Positions 33,848 to 44,881 of a stretch of 64,000 nucleotides of DNA are shown here, piece by piece. The DNA is taken from assembly GCF_003086295.3 (NCBI RefSeq), contig NC_092053.1, positions 116,890,445 to 116,954,444 of the forward strand, written 5' to 3'. Source of the DNA: Arachis hypogaea (lineage: Eukaryota > Streptophyta > Magnoliopsida > Fabales > Fabaceae). Made by a program: the position numbers and the translations under genes. The notes beneath the pieces are model-generated. The model had not been told where the DNA came from, did no database searches, and was given only the letters and a program-made list of their open reading frames with translations. Position 1 is the stretch's first letter. Each line of letters begins with the position of its first letter.

Positions 33848-35138
33848 GTAAGCTTCTACTCCTTGTGCTTTTGATTATTCATTTTGAGCTTCTTCAGCTT
33901 GATTACACAATCATGAGCAGGAACGGATGATTAATGTTTGTAGTGTTATCTTATTTTTTTCGGTTTTTGAATTCTACTTTAAAAATTTCAACTTAGCTGA
34001 TAGCTCTATGTGTTCTAGTTCTCTGAAATTTTCAACACATGAGTTTACTTTCTGCATTATCTTGATTTTTTTTTGTTTTTTGTGCGTGTTATGTGAAATT
34101 TGGATATTTAGTTTGTTTTGTTTAACTTTATTGAGTAGCTTGATTTATTAAGAATCTAATAATATAGGAGGTATATTTTGGTAGAAATAATTCTGATCCT
34201 TGAGGTTGAATCATATACATGAATGAGTTCTCTGGTGATTATTCTTTTGAGTTTTTGCATGAATATGATTCTATAGATTGGTGTCTATACAAGCATTTTC
34301 AGGAGATGTGTATCCACTATCAAGCTTTAATTTGCATCTGAATCGAGATATTCATGATTGTGGAGTTAAATACTTAGCATTGCCATCGATTTTATTGCAT
34401 ATATTTGCATTGTGTTATCTTAGGACTTTTATTTCAAGGGTTTGGCATTTAATTTTATGATGAAACTGAAATATATACTGTCAATGTAGCTAAGTGTTCT
34501 AAGATTAGATATACAACATAGCACTTGGAAGTGTGCAGTTTGGTGATGGATTGCATAGGAATAATATGTTACATTGTAGTTATTGTAATAGGTAATGGTA
34601 ATTGGTGAATTAGTAGTATCGTATATGTATACCTACCTATAAACGCTATCCATCTGTATAGTTCATTCTTTTGTGAGATTAATAATTTTTTTGAGGTTAT
34701 AGGATTAACTTAAACCAGGCCTTACCAAGTGGGCCTTATACATTAACCATCTTTGAACTATGGATCACTCTTAAAATAGGAGAAAGAAAAGAAAGAACAT
34801 TTTTTTTCTTTTTAATTTTCATAAGAGGAAAAAAATGAGTTGGAATTTGTTTGTGATATGAGTTACAGTATCATTTTTTTTAATTTTATTTTTAATTGAT
34901 TATAATTGGATTTTTGTGATATAAGTTGGAGTCTGTTTGATTATTATATTGAATGAGTTTGATTATGCTCAGTTTTTAAAACATGATATTACAACATGTT
35001 TGATTATAGCATAGTTGATGTTACCTTTGGCATGTTTAATTATAATTGGATATTTGTAATATGATTTGAAGTCTGTTTGATTATGCTCAGGTTTTAAAAT
35101 ATGATATTACAACATGTTTGATTATAGCATACTTGATA
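33848..35138. other. Intron-like T-rich DNA with TTTGATTAT repeats
   Basis: No coding frame. From about 34,900 it contains two near-copies of a roughly 110-125-bp unit with TTTGATTATGCTCAG and GATATTACAACATGTTTGAT. The same unit recurs near 42,610-42,690 and 44,590-44,680, beyond the MULE. Confidence 0.55.
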
Positions 35139-35148
35139 TTTGATTATT

Positions 35149-35327
35149 GAGGTAATGCCCAATTTAGTCGCTGAAATTTCCAACTCGCTTCAGATTAGTC
35201 CTCCACTTTTTAAAATGACCAAATAAGTCCTCCACTCTCAGAATCATGAATCCCCGTTGGTCCAAAAGTTAAGAGACGTTTTAACGACACTGAGGTATAC
35301 AGTTAAGTGCAAAGTTGGCACTTAACT
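35149..35327 (+). repeat. Left terminal inverted repeat of the MULE
   Basis: 179 bp. Its inner end contains an inverted repeat, AGTTAAGTGC...GGCACTTAACT, around a 5-6 base spacer, also present in the other terminal repeat. This is a candidate transposase-binding site or promoter element for the GRF gene. Confidence 0.88.
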
Positions 35328-35567
35328 GTGGGCTGATGTGGACACACGATGAGTTCAACTCAAATTGGTGTCCCAAATTTGATTAAAACACCCAAATTGA
35401 TCCATTCACACTTATAAAACCCTAACTCCCCAAATGTTCATTTTTGTTGTTTGCTTCTACTCCTCTCCTCCTCGTTGTTGTTCATCTTTGTTCTTCGTCT
35501 TCACTCTTCTCTTTCTCGTTGTTGTTCATCTTGTGAAGCTCTGAAAAGTCGCTCTTTTGGGTGAGGC

Positions 35568-36081
35568 ATGATGGGCGGTGGTGATAGAAGTCAAGGAAGC
35601 TCAAGCAAGAACAACTCTAGTGGGAGAAACTACAATAACCGGAAAATTTGAACCAGGGGTAAGAACGGTGTATTCTGCAATTGTGGGTTACGTACGGTGA
35701 TTAAGTACTCAGCGACGCCAGAGAATCCAGGAAGACGTTTTCATGGGTGTCCCAACTATGAGGTAAAATTCTCTATTTAATGGAATTTTTAAGTTGATAC
35801 GGGTTTAAAATGATGATTTAGTGATTGTTAGTTTAATGTTTCTTTTTGCATTATTGTAGTTTGGAGTTCACTGTAATTTCTTTCGTTGGGCTGATGGATA
35901 TGAAGAACAAGGTGTGGTTCAGGTTACACAAGAAATTTTTAATGAACTCAATTGGAGAATAGGATCTTTAAAGAGTAGTATTAGCACATTGAAGATGCTG
36001 ATGTTGCTGTTGTTGTGTATTGTAATAACTATTGGGTTTGGTTTTGGTATTTGGTTGTTTTGGTTTTTAGCTAAAAAATAG
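35568..36081 (+). pseudogene. GRF-type zinc finger protein with C-terminal membrane helix (MULE accessory gene)
   Basis: Two exons, 35,568-35,762 and 35,860-36,081, joined by a GT-AG intron, 138 codons in all. After a Gly/Ser/Asn-rich start comes a GRF zinc finger: CNCG at about codons 37-40, GRRFHGCPNY, then CNFFRWAD after the intron, giving the ligand pattern CxC...C...C. A short amphipathic segment (EIFNELNWRIGSLKSSISTL) and a strong transmembrane helix (MLMLLLLCIVITIGFGFGIW) end the protein. Codon 28 is TGA (35,649-35,651), so translation from the first ATG would stop early. GRF fingers bind single-stranded nucleic acid in other proteins. The role here is unknown. It lies where mudrB lies in MuDR. 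Confidence 0.78.
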
Positions 36082-36509
36082 CATAGTGTGAGTGTGTCCA
36101 TGATCATTATGTAATGATTTATGATTATAAATGAATGAAGTTAGGTTTCTCTCAACTTTGTATCTCATTAACCTGGATTAACCTGAATGAAAGATAATAT
36201 AATGACAAAATAAAGCTAATAAATACAAATCTTTAGCTAAATCAACTTGTAATATATCATTATAATTATAATAACCATGACAATGGTGTTGTCTTAACAA
36301 AAGCACATAATAGTGTCAATTATGCAATAGCATAGTGCAAAATACAAAATATAAACTAAGCCAAAAGTTTATAGTTAGGGCCATACCACTATGAACAAAC
36401 ACTAACAAAATACAAGTTCATACTTAATCCATCACAACGCAAATTAAAACCAAGAACATCAAATTGTTCTGACTATCATAAAGTAACAAATAAAGTCTTC
36501 ATGACATCA

Positions 36510-39500
36510 TCAAGCTTTCTTTCTTGGTGCCTTAAATCCAGGTGTTGGAACAAACTTCAACAAAGCTTCCATCTTTTCAGATGTTCCTGCACTTGCTCCT
36601 TCCATTGTCTCTCTTGAAACCACATCAGCAACACCAATATTTGACTTTGGAGAACTGGTTGCATCAATAGATGGCCTGACAATTGGAAGTTTGTTTCGCC
36701 TAGTTATCTTCCGCTTGGGCAACTGTCGATCATAACAATAGGAATCAACCACAATACTAGTATTTACAATATTAATAGTAATAATTGATCATAATACTCA
36801 ATAAAATTGTTCAAATTGTGGCTTGTAAATAATTTTAGTAACATAAATTACCTTAGCAGCACCTTGAGCAACAACACCTTGAACAACAATACCTTGAGCA
36901 GCAGCATCTTCTACAACAGTACCTTGTTGGGCACTAGCTTCATCACCAACTTGAGCATTTTGTGGGGTTTCTTCACCAGCTTCATCATCAGCTTGTTCTG
37001 CAGCTGTTGCTGCCTCCTCTGCCTTTAGCTTTTTTGCAACTTTGCACCCCCTTGTAGTGTAACCAACATTGCCACAAGTTTCACAAGTGAACTTGCCATT
37101 TTGCCTCTTTAATTTTGTGGACTTTCTCTCTTGACTGCCTCCAACAGGGGCCTCATGTGCATCCTTCTTTCTTGCATAGAGCTTTGGTCTCCCACGTGGT
37201 TTTGGTCTTGCCGGGGATAAGTAGTGAGAGTACTCAGACTTGTTCCATATCTCTTCTCCTCTTACCGGGTTGATATGAAACTCATATGTCTTATTGTAAG
37301 ATCCCATTGTCAACTATGCATGAACATAGTTCTCAGGCCGACCATTCATACATGCAATAGCCACGATGGCATGACGACAAGGTAATCCTAAAAGAAAGAT
37401 AATTAAGTGAATATGTTGCAGTATTTAGAAAAATAAATCCAAAAAATCTACATGTCTATTACCTGATAGCTGCCATGACTTGCAACTCCATGTGTGAGTT
37501 CCTAAATCAACTACCACATTGTGAGGCTCCCCATGAACTTCAAACATGACTTCCACAGCATCACCAGACCACATAGCTGTTTGGTATCTACTGAAATATC
37601 TCTTCTTTGCAAGTCTACTTTGTTGTATGGGTGGTAAATGTCCAATATGATTGGCTAGCTTGAGTTTGTTTCTGGCCATGCTTGTCATGGCAATCCTCCT
37701 AACTTCCTCCAATAGTGTAAGTATTGGCTTTGATCTATATGGCTTGGTGGCTGAGTTGAAGACTTCACACATGTTGTTGCATATATTGTCGTTCTTTGGG
37801 GTGTCTTTGTAGTGTGCTCTGGTCTAGGATTGTCTAGGAATCTTGTCCAGATACTCCCATGCCTTCACATTAATAGTCTTGAGGGTTTGCATGCTTTTGT
37901 TAAACTCTGGAACTGTCTGTGCTCTAACACATGCCCACAACAATGATTTCATGTGCTTGTCCTTCCATCGCTTTTGGAAGTTATGCCACAAGTGCGGAAT
38001 GAGTCCCTGCAATTCACAAGTGGCAATGGTAACAGTTCAGAATGGCCATGAGAATGGTACCAGTTCAGAATTCACAAGTGCCTAATGCTCAAAATATATC
38101 ATGACTATACATTCATTAAATCCAAATAGTCCCTAACAGAACCATCATTAAATCTAAATAGTCCAATATATCATATATCGTGCTTCTATATAGTACATTA
38201 TACGTAACTTTTGCATGTCACTCATGAAACACCAGTTATGCTCCTGATAGGAACCAATGTTTTCATGTAAAAGTTCCAAGAACCACTTCCAAGTTGTTGT
38301 GTTCTCAACAGGAACAATAGCCCATGCTATGGGGTAGATGTAATTGTTTGCATCTTGTTCCACGACACACATTAGCCATCCTCCATAGAAAGTTTTCAAA
38401 AACGCTGCATCCAAACCAATCGAGGGTCTACATCCATGCACAAACCCTTGCTTGCAACCATGAAGACACACATAAAAATTCTGAAAGATAGGGTCTCCCT
38501 TAGGTTGTGCATTTACACCTAGTTTCACAGTAGATCCTGGATTTGACCTCAACAACTCCTCTGTATAATCGCTAAACTTGGCATACAGGGATGCTTTATC
38601 ACCTCTCACAATCTTCCTAGCATCTCCTAAAGATCTTGTAATGTTGGTCCTAGACAATTGAACTCTAGTTTTTCTCTTGAAATAGTCAAATACCTCACAA
38701 TGCCTAAAAGTAGGTTGCTTCCTTACCTTTTTTATTAGGATTTCAGTAACCCACTTCTTAGTTGCACACCTATTTTTTATTATTCTCTCACAAGTATGGT
38801 CATCATTAAATTTCTTAATATGCCAGCATGCATGCCTTTTGTTATAAGAACAATAGACTAACCAAGGACACTCTTCATTTTTACAAACAACTCTAGCTCT
38901 AGTAGTGTCATTCTTTGAATATCTTACTCCTCTTCCCTCTTATAAAGTATAGTTTGTAACAGCTTTCTTGAAAGCTTCCCTAGTTGTAAATTCCATCCCT
39001 AATTCCAACCTGACCTGGCCAAACTTGGCAACATCATTGAAAATTGGATTCACAACTGGGTCTACCTTGTCATTAGAATTTGGTGGAGTCCTCAACTCAT
39101 CTGACTTCCAAGAGTCACCCGAAAATGAACCTGCTTATCAAATTACACTAAACTAAATAAATAACTCTAAACAATAGGCTTTAGCAAACTATATATTACA
39201 TTAAACTAAACTACATAAATACAATAAATAAGTCCAAACAAATATGATTTAGCAAAAGAACATAAAGTACACTAAACTAAAAAAAAATGACTCCAAACAA
39301 ATATGTTTTAGCAAACCAAAGATTACATTAAACTAAAGTACATAAATACAATAAATAACTTCAAAAAAATATGATTTAGCAAAAGAACATGGAATACACT
39401 AAACTAAAAAAATAAAATGACTCCAAACAAATATGCTTTAGCAAACCAAAGATTACATTAAACTAAACTACATAAATACAATAAATAAATCTAAACAAAT

Positions 39501-41112
39501 ATGATTTAGTAAAAGAACATGGAGTACACTAAACTAAAAAAATAAAATGACTCCAAATAAATATGGTTCAGCAAACCAAAGATTACATTAAACTAAATTA
39601 CATAAATATAATAAATAAATCCAAAAAAATAATTTAGCAAAAGAACATGGAGTACAATAAATTAAATAAATAAAATGATTCCAAACAAATATGTTTTAAT
39701 CAACCAAAGATTACATTAAACTAAACTACATAAATACAATAAATAAGTCCAAAAAAATATGATTTAGCAAAAAAACATAGAGTACACTAAACTAAATAAA
39801 TAAAATGACTCCAAACAAGTATGCTTTAAACAACCAAAGATTACATTAAACTAAACTAAATAAATACAATAAATAAGTTCAAAAAAATATGATTTAGCAA
39901 AAGAACATGGAGTACAATAAACTAATAAATAAAATGACTCCAAACAAATATGATTTAATAAACTATAGATTATATTAAATTAAACTAAATAAAATACAAT
40001 AAATAAATCTAAACAAATATGATTTAGTAAAATAACATAAAGTACAACTAAATAAATTATTAAGACTCTTTTTATCTGATTCATATCCTCCATCCTTCTC
40101 AAAGTTCGAGTCATCAGGGGGATTAACTCTTCTTCTTGTACAACTTTTTCTTTTTTCTTGTTTAAAGTACTGGCAGCTTGCTTTTATTAGATGTTTCTAT
40201 CTCAGATTCAGTGCTAGATTCTAAAAATTGCAGATGTGGCATGTAAAGGTTATCTTCTACAGATTCATATGAATCGAATGATTCACCATCAACCCCAATG
40301 ATTGGCGTTCGAGGTGTCTTCTTGCTAGTAGATTTTGTCACAGGTTTTCTAGGTGACTTTGTTGAAGTGTTAAATTTGAAGCCACCAAATTTTTTTGTTA
40401 GTTTGGTGGTGGAATTTCTCTGAATAGTTTGTGTAGTTTTTGTGTTTGTTTTTCTCTGAGTTAGGAGAGTGGGTGTAATCGGATTTGGTTGAGACAACGG
40501 CTTAGTGCTGATGAATATTTTTTTAAGAGCAATAGGATTCGGTTGTGATAAGGGCATGCTAATAGTGGGTTGTGGTGTGGGCTGTGGTGTGGACTTGGGT
40601 GTGGGCTGCGGTGTGGGTTGGGGTGTTGGAGTCTCTTGCTCAATAGGGGCACACAATTGGCTTAGAGTTATGTTAGTTTCCTTAACACAATCATGTTGCT
40701 CTAAGTCATTCTTGTCACCTTCTCCACCAACACATCCATCATCATCAGACAGTTCCATATAATCTATAAACTCAGGGACAGAGGGACCATGTTCAAAATA
40801 TATATGGATGACATTACCATTTTGGCGGCAGAGGCTAACCATATCCCTTAGATCCTGGTCCAGGTTTAACCTCCTCAAACCGTACTCTAAACCATCTTTA
40901 GGGTCCAAGTATTAGCAAGTATCAGCTTTATCATAGCCCAACTCCTTAGAGTAACTAGTTATGGCAAAAACGTCCAGGTAATCTGCATCAACTCTAAGCC
41001 ATTCATCTGTGTGACTTGATGTGTATACAAATCTGCCATCAGAAACTTGGGTCTCGAACCTCCTTCCATGGTGAAAAATAAGCCTCAGCCAATCACTCAT
41101 CTGAAAAAACAC
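36510..41112 (-). pseudogene. MULE transposase (MuDR family, SWIM and zinc-knuckle), with stops
   Basis: Approximate exons, reading leftward: 41,112 to about 40,075; 39,130-38,208; 38,006-37,463; 37,387 to about 36,800; 36,752-36,510. In order: an N-terminal MSDWLRLIFHHGRRFE domain, a Pro/Gln/Thr-rich linker (QPTPQPT repeats), a MuDR DNA-binding domain (LELGMEFTTREAF...CPWLVYCSY), then the MULE catalytic domain with GLDAAFLKTFYGG (first Asp) and WCFMSDMQK (second Asp). The SWIM motif reads WSCKSWQLSG/LPCRHA, and the zinc knuckle CETCGNVGYTTRGC has Tyr for the usual His. The first SWIM Cys is Trp. In-frame stops lie at 40,912-40,914, 38,940-38,942, 37,824-37,826 and 37,314-37,316. The donor at 38,207 reads TTACGT where GTACGT is expected. 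It cannot make a full transposase. Confidence 0.88.
39165..40060. repeat. Dimeric tandem array, unit about 129 bp, about seven copies
   Basis: Half-units of about 65 bp alternate between CTCCAAACAAATATG(C/T)TTTAG and TCCAAAAAAATATGATTTAG. Starts of one half-type at 39,292, 39,421, 39,551, 39,680, 39,811 and 39,937 give a period of 126-131 bp. Other recurring blocks are AAAGATTACATTAAACTAAA and AGAACATGGAGTACA. The array lies between transposase exons 1 and 2, so it expands an intron. Confidence 0.88.
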
Positions 41113-41690
41113 AACAACATATACCAGAGTTCACCATTACATTAATTTCTAATTTTCAAAAAAATGTTAAACAATCACATACTAACAAACCATTAACTAA
41201 CAAACCGTTAACTATGCACTATCACGTATATTTAACTTTGCAAGCAAGAATATTACCATAAGAAATTAGCACTATGGCTAAAACAGAAACCCTAAATCCT
41301 AGAACGCAACCACAAAAAAAATGAATAACATAGAGTACATTCAAAAAAGTTAAATGCAAGTAATATAATCACAACATATCATGTTACTCACCCAACTAAC
41401 ATCACAACAGTAAAAAAAATAAAAATAAAAAAAACCTAAATCCTTACTGTTCACAGTAGAAAATATTTGAGGCGGATGATGTTGACAGAGATGAAGAGTT
41501 TTACTGATCAAATGAGGGGACAACGGACAAGCGCCGGTGAGCCACGACGACGCTGACTTGAGGAAGACGAAGAGGTGATAAGGGTAATGAGAATGTATTG
41601 CAATTTTAGGTGGGAAGGTAAAAGGGGGACCATTTGGGAGCTTTTTAATTGGGAGAATAGATTATGGGGGCAAACTAAACGACGTCGTTT

Positions 41691-41869
41691 AGTTAAGTGC
41701 CAACTTGGCACTTAACTGTACACCTCAGTGCCGTTAAAATGTCTCTTAACTTTTGGACCAACGGGGATTCACGATTCTAAGAGTAGAGGACTTATTTGGT
41801 CATTTTAAAAAGTGGAGGACTAATCTGAAGCGAGTTGGGAATTTTAGGGACCAAATTGGGCATTACTTC
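41691..41869 (-). repeat. Right terminal inverted repeat of the MULE
   Basis: 179 bp, inverted copy of 35,149-35,327. Immediately inside it, 41,673-41,694 is a perfect 22-bp palindrome, AACTAAACGAC plus its complement, absent next to the left repeat. Confidence 0.88.
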
Positions 41870-41879
41870 TTTGATTATT

Positions 41880-44117
41880 GCATGAGTTTTAACTTTTTTT
41901 ACTTTTTGAATTTGATTGGATTTTAGTTGTTTAATTTTCTAGTTTTGAAAAATGTGAAAGAAGACTGCACCAAAAAAAATAGTAATAGAACTAGAAAACA
42001 CAGACACTAAAAAAAAGAAAGGAAAAAACGTATCTAAAGAAACTTCGAAGGAGACTGAGTGGAGAAATGTATTTTGTCTTTAGTTTTTTATTTTTTATTT
42101 GGCATTGATATTTTGATTATCTTGTTTCCTATGTTGACAAAGTTCATTTTTATTAATGTAGTGTTATGTTGACATGAGATGCGCACCAAACTTGTTAGTG
42201 AGACTTTCTTCCATCTATTTGAATGATGCACAATGCAACGAGGTCCGAGCATGGGTTTTGGATCCCTCTTGGGTATTCTCAAGGGGAATTTAAACCTTGA
42301 TTTGATTTTGGCCCTTGTAAACGCCTATAATCCCTCCAAGTTTCATCTTCTCACTCCAATAGAAAAAGTAAATGTTACTTAGGAATCAGTTAAAACTGTC
42401 TTGGGATTGCGTTCATACGGTAATAAGTAAAATTTCTTTAATATCCTTTGGTTTTATTAGTTAGAATTGACTGTAAAAGTTGATTTTTAATATCACTTAA
42501 TTAGTATAGGAGTATAACTATATATTAAATCTGAATCTTACATTACTGATGACTTGGTTACTGAACTTTTTAATTATTGAAGTTATTAATCTTAAAAATA
42601 TCGTGCTATGATGAGTTTGATTATCATGTTGAATGAGTTTGATTATACTCAGATTTTAAAACATGTTATTACAGTATGTTGACTATAATCAAATGTAATA
42701 TCTCATGCTTCTTTGTGATAATTTGGAAGGAACTTGATTCTCTTCTCGATTTTTGCTTCTTGAGTTTATTTTTCTGGACTTTTGAATTTGATTATTCTAA
42801 CGTGTTTGATTATACCCGTAGCAATGTTTAATTATAATTTGGTTATGAATTTGATTTATAGTTTAGTTTAATTTGTTGTGAAAGTAGTCATTGTTAGTGT
42901 CTCATTGCACTTGAGCACCACATGCTTGTGAAAAGGCTTAAACGAAAATATGCCTTACTTCAATTTTCAAGACTGTGGGGGCAAAGGAGCATGAAAATTT
43001 AATCACTTATCACAAATAATCTTAAAACCAAGTAAAAAAAAAACTACATTTAATACCACTTACTTGGTTTATAATTTTCTTTATGGTTTATTTGGAGCTA
43101 GTTTCTTTTAATGGTTATAATCTCTAATTTTCTATGTGTTTGATTAACATGAGTTTGAAATTTTATTTAAGTCTTGGTATTTGATCATGGTTGGATTTTT
43201 AGATAGGTATCCAGTGATTATGTTCCTTTGAATATTTTTTCATCATTTGTTTGAATTTTGTGAGTTGTATTCAGGTATAAAGGAATTATTTTATGAGTGC
43301 TGAAATGATAAATTTAGAGGTTGTGAATCAATACTGTTGTTGCGTTAAAGTACCATAAATCATTGAATAAGTATGCTTTTCCAAAATCAATTTAAAGAAA
43401 ATTGAAGGATATGTTGATATTATTGAAAAAGAATCACAGAAGAATTGTTGAATATTTAAATAAACCAATGTAAAACTCTATCGAATATTTTATGACATCA
43501 TGTTAATCTTTATTCAATTAACAATATTTTCTCTTTGTTGCTTGCAGGTGTGTGATACTTTGATCAAGTTCTTTTCCATGAGGAAGCTCATGTATAATGT
43601 TGAACAGCCAGACTCTTTACAATTTGACATTGTTTAAAAGTTCTATGCTGTTTCATAGTTGTACAATAGAACTAGTATTTGGATCGGGTAAATGCGTGTG
43701 TTATGAGATTTGCTTAAGATATTGATTAGCTTAATGATCTTTGTATTAATTTAGGATTGTGGTTGCCAGTGTCTGTCCAGAAGGCTAGAGAGCTTAAAAG
43801 TCAATATTGTGAAAGCATATTTATTTCTACTTTGTAACTTGTAATTTCATCATCTCATTAGAAATATAAGTGATGGACCCCCCCAAAGCTTGTCATTTGT
43901 AGGTTGCAATTAGAATTATCAACTATGAGATGATTTTCAATTTTTGTTCAATGATAATGATTAGTATATTGGTCTTATCAATAAGAGTATCTTATGAGAA
44001 CAAAAGTGCATGTTTATGTGTTTTTTTTTTGTTATGATAACGTGAGATTTGAGAAAGAGATGCTAAACATTAGTAGAAGTTACATGTTATTTTCTATCTG
44101 ATTTATTAGTGTTATTT

Positions 44118-44120
<3 letters not shown>
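41880..44120. other. Intron-like DNA after the MULE, with recurring TTTGATTAT units
   Basis: Non-coding DNA that resumes the pattern seen at 33.8-35.1 kb. At 43,548 a good acceptor (TTGCTTGCAG) leads into 100 bp of balanced composition, which may be an exon of the same transcript. The protein it could encode is short and unrecognised. Confidence 0.4.
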
Positions 44121-44186
<66 letters not shown>

Positions 44187-44187
44187 A
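44121..44187. repeat. Compound CA/TA microsatellite
   Basis: About 24 CA units followed by about 9 TA units. It is a likely polymorphic marker. Confidence 0.95.
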
Positions 44188-44875
44188 ACTTAAATTTTGA
44201 TTTAGATTCTAAAATTTGATTATTACTTTTGATGTATTTGATTATATCCAGATTTTTAAAGTTTGATTTTAAGTGTGTTTGATTATAACATGAGTTTGAA
44301 CTTTGATATGTATTTTTCAAGTTTGATTATTACTTTGGACATGTTTGATTATAATCTAATTATAACGTGAATTTAAAATTTGATTTGCATCCTTAAATTT
44401 GATTATTACTTTGGCCGTGTTTGATTATAACCAGGTTTTGTAAAATAACTTGGAGCTAGTTTGATTATCTGATTATAGCATCAAAATAAACAAGAAAAAT
44501 TTTCATATTTAAAAGTTCGTTAGATATATTCATTTTTAGTGGTTTTGATAGAAAGCTAATTTATCTTATAATAATATTTTTGTAATATCGTGTTATGTGC
44601 TGAGTTTGATTATCATGTCGAATGAGTTTGATTATACTCAGGTTTTAAAATAGGTTATTTCAGCATGTTTGATTATATACTATGAATGAAGAACTTGCTA
44701 TTTCTATTTTTCATGAATGAACTAATAATAACTCAGAATCTCAAATAACTCATAACGTTAAGCACCAACCACATGTAAAATCAAAATTAAAACTATTACA
44801 AAGGAAAAAAATATAAGAGTTCCATTGCAACATGTAACAAATCTATTACAAAAGGAATAAAACTATTGTTCTTCC
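44188..44875. other. Non-coding DNA with further TTTGATTAT copies
   Basis: Several TTTGATTATAAC and TTTGATTATACTCAGG motifs up to about 44,690, then plain AT-rich DNA. Confidence 0.45.
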
Positions 44876-44881
44876 AAATGG

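Larger units (their letters stand above)
35149..41869. mobile_element. Complete 6.72-kb Mutator-like element (MULE) with two convergent genes
   Basis: Terminal inverted repeats of 179 bp (35,149-35,327 and 41,691-41,869) begin GA(G/A)GTAATGCCCAATTT. The 10-bp sequence TTTGATTATT is duplicated at 35,139-35,148 and 41,870-41,879, as expected for MULEs (9-11 bp). Inside are a GRF-zinc-finger membrane protein gene on the plus strand, reading from the left repeat, and a SWIM-type MULE transposase on the minus strand, reading from the right repeat, so the two converge. This is the topology of maize MuDR. Both genes contain stops, so this copy should be inactive unless helped in trans. The two repeats are nearly identical by eye, suggesting a moderate age. 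Confidence 0.9.
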
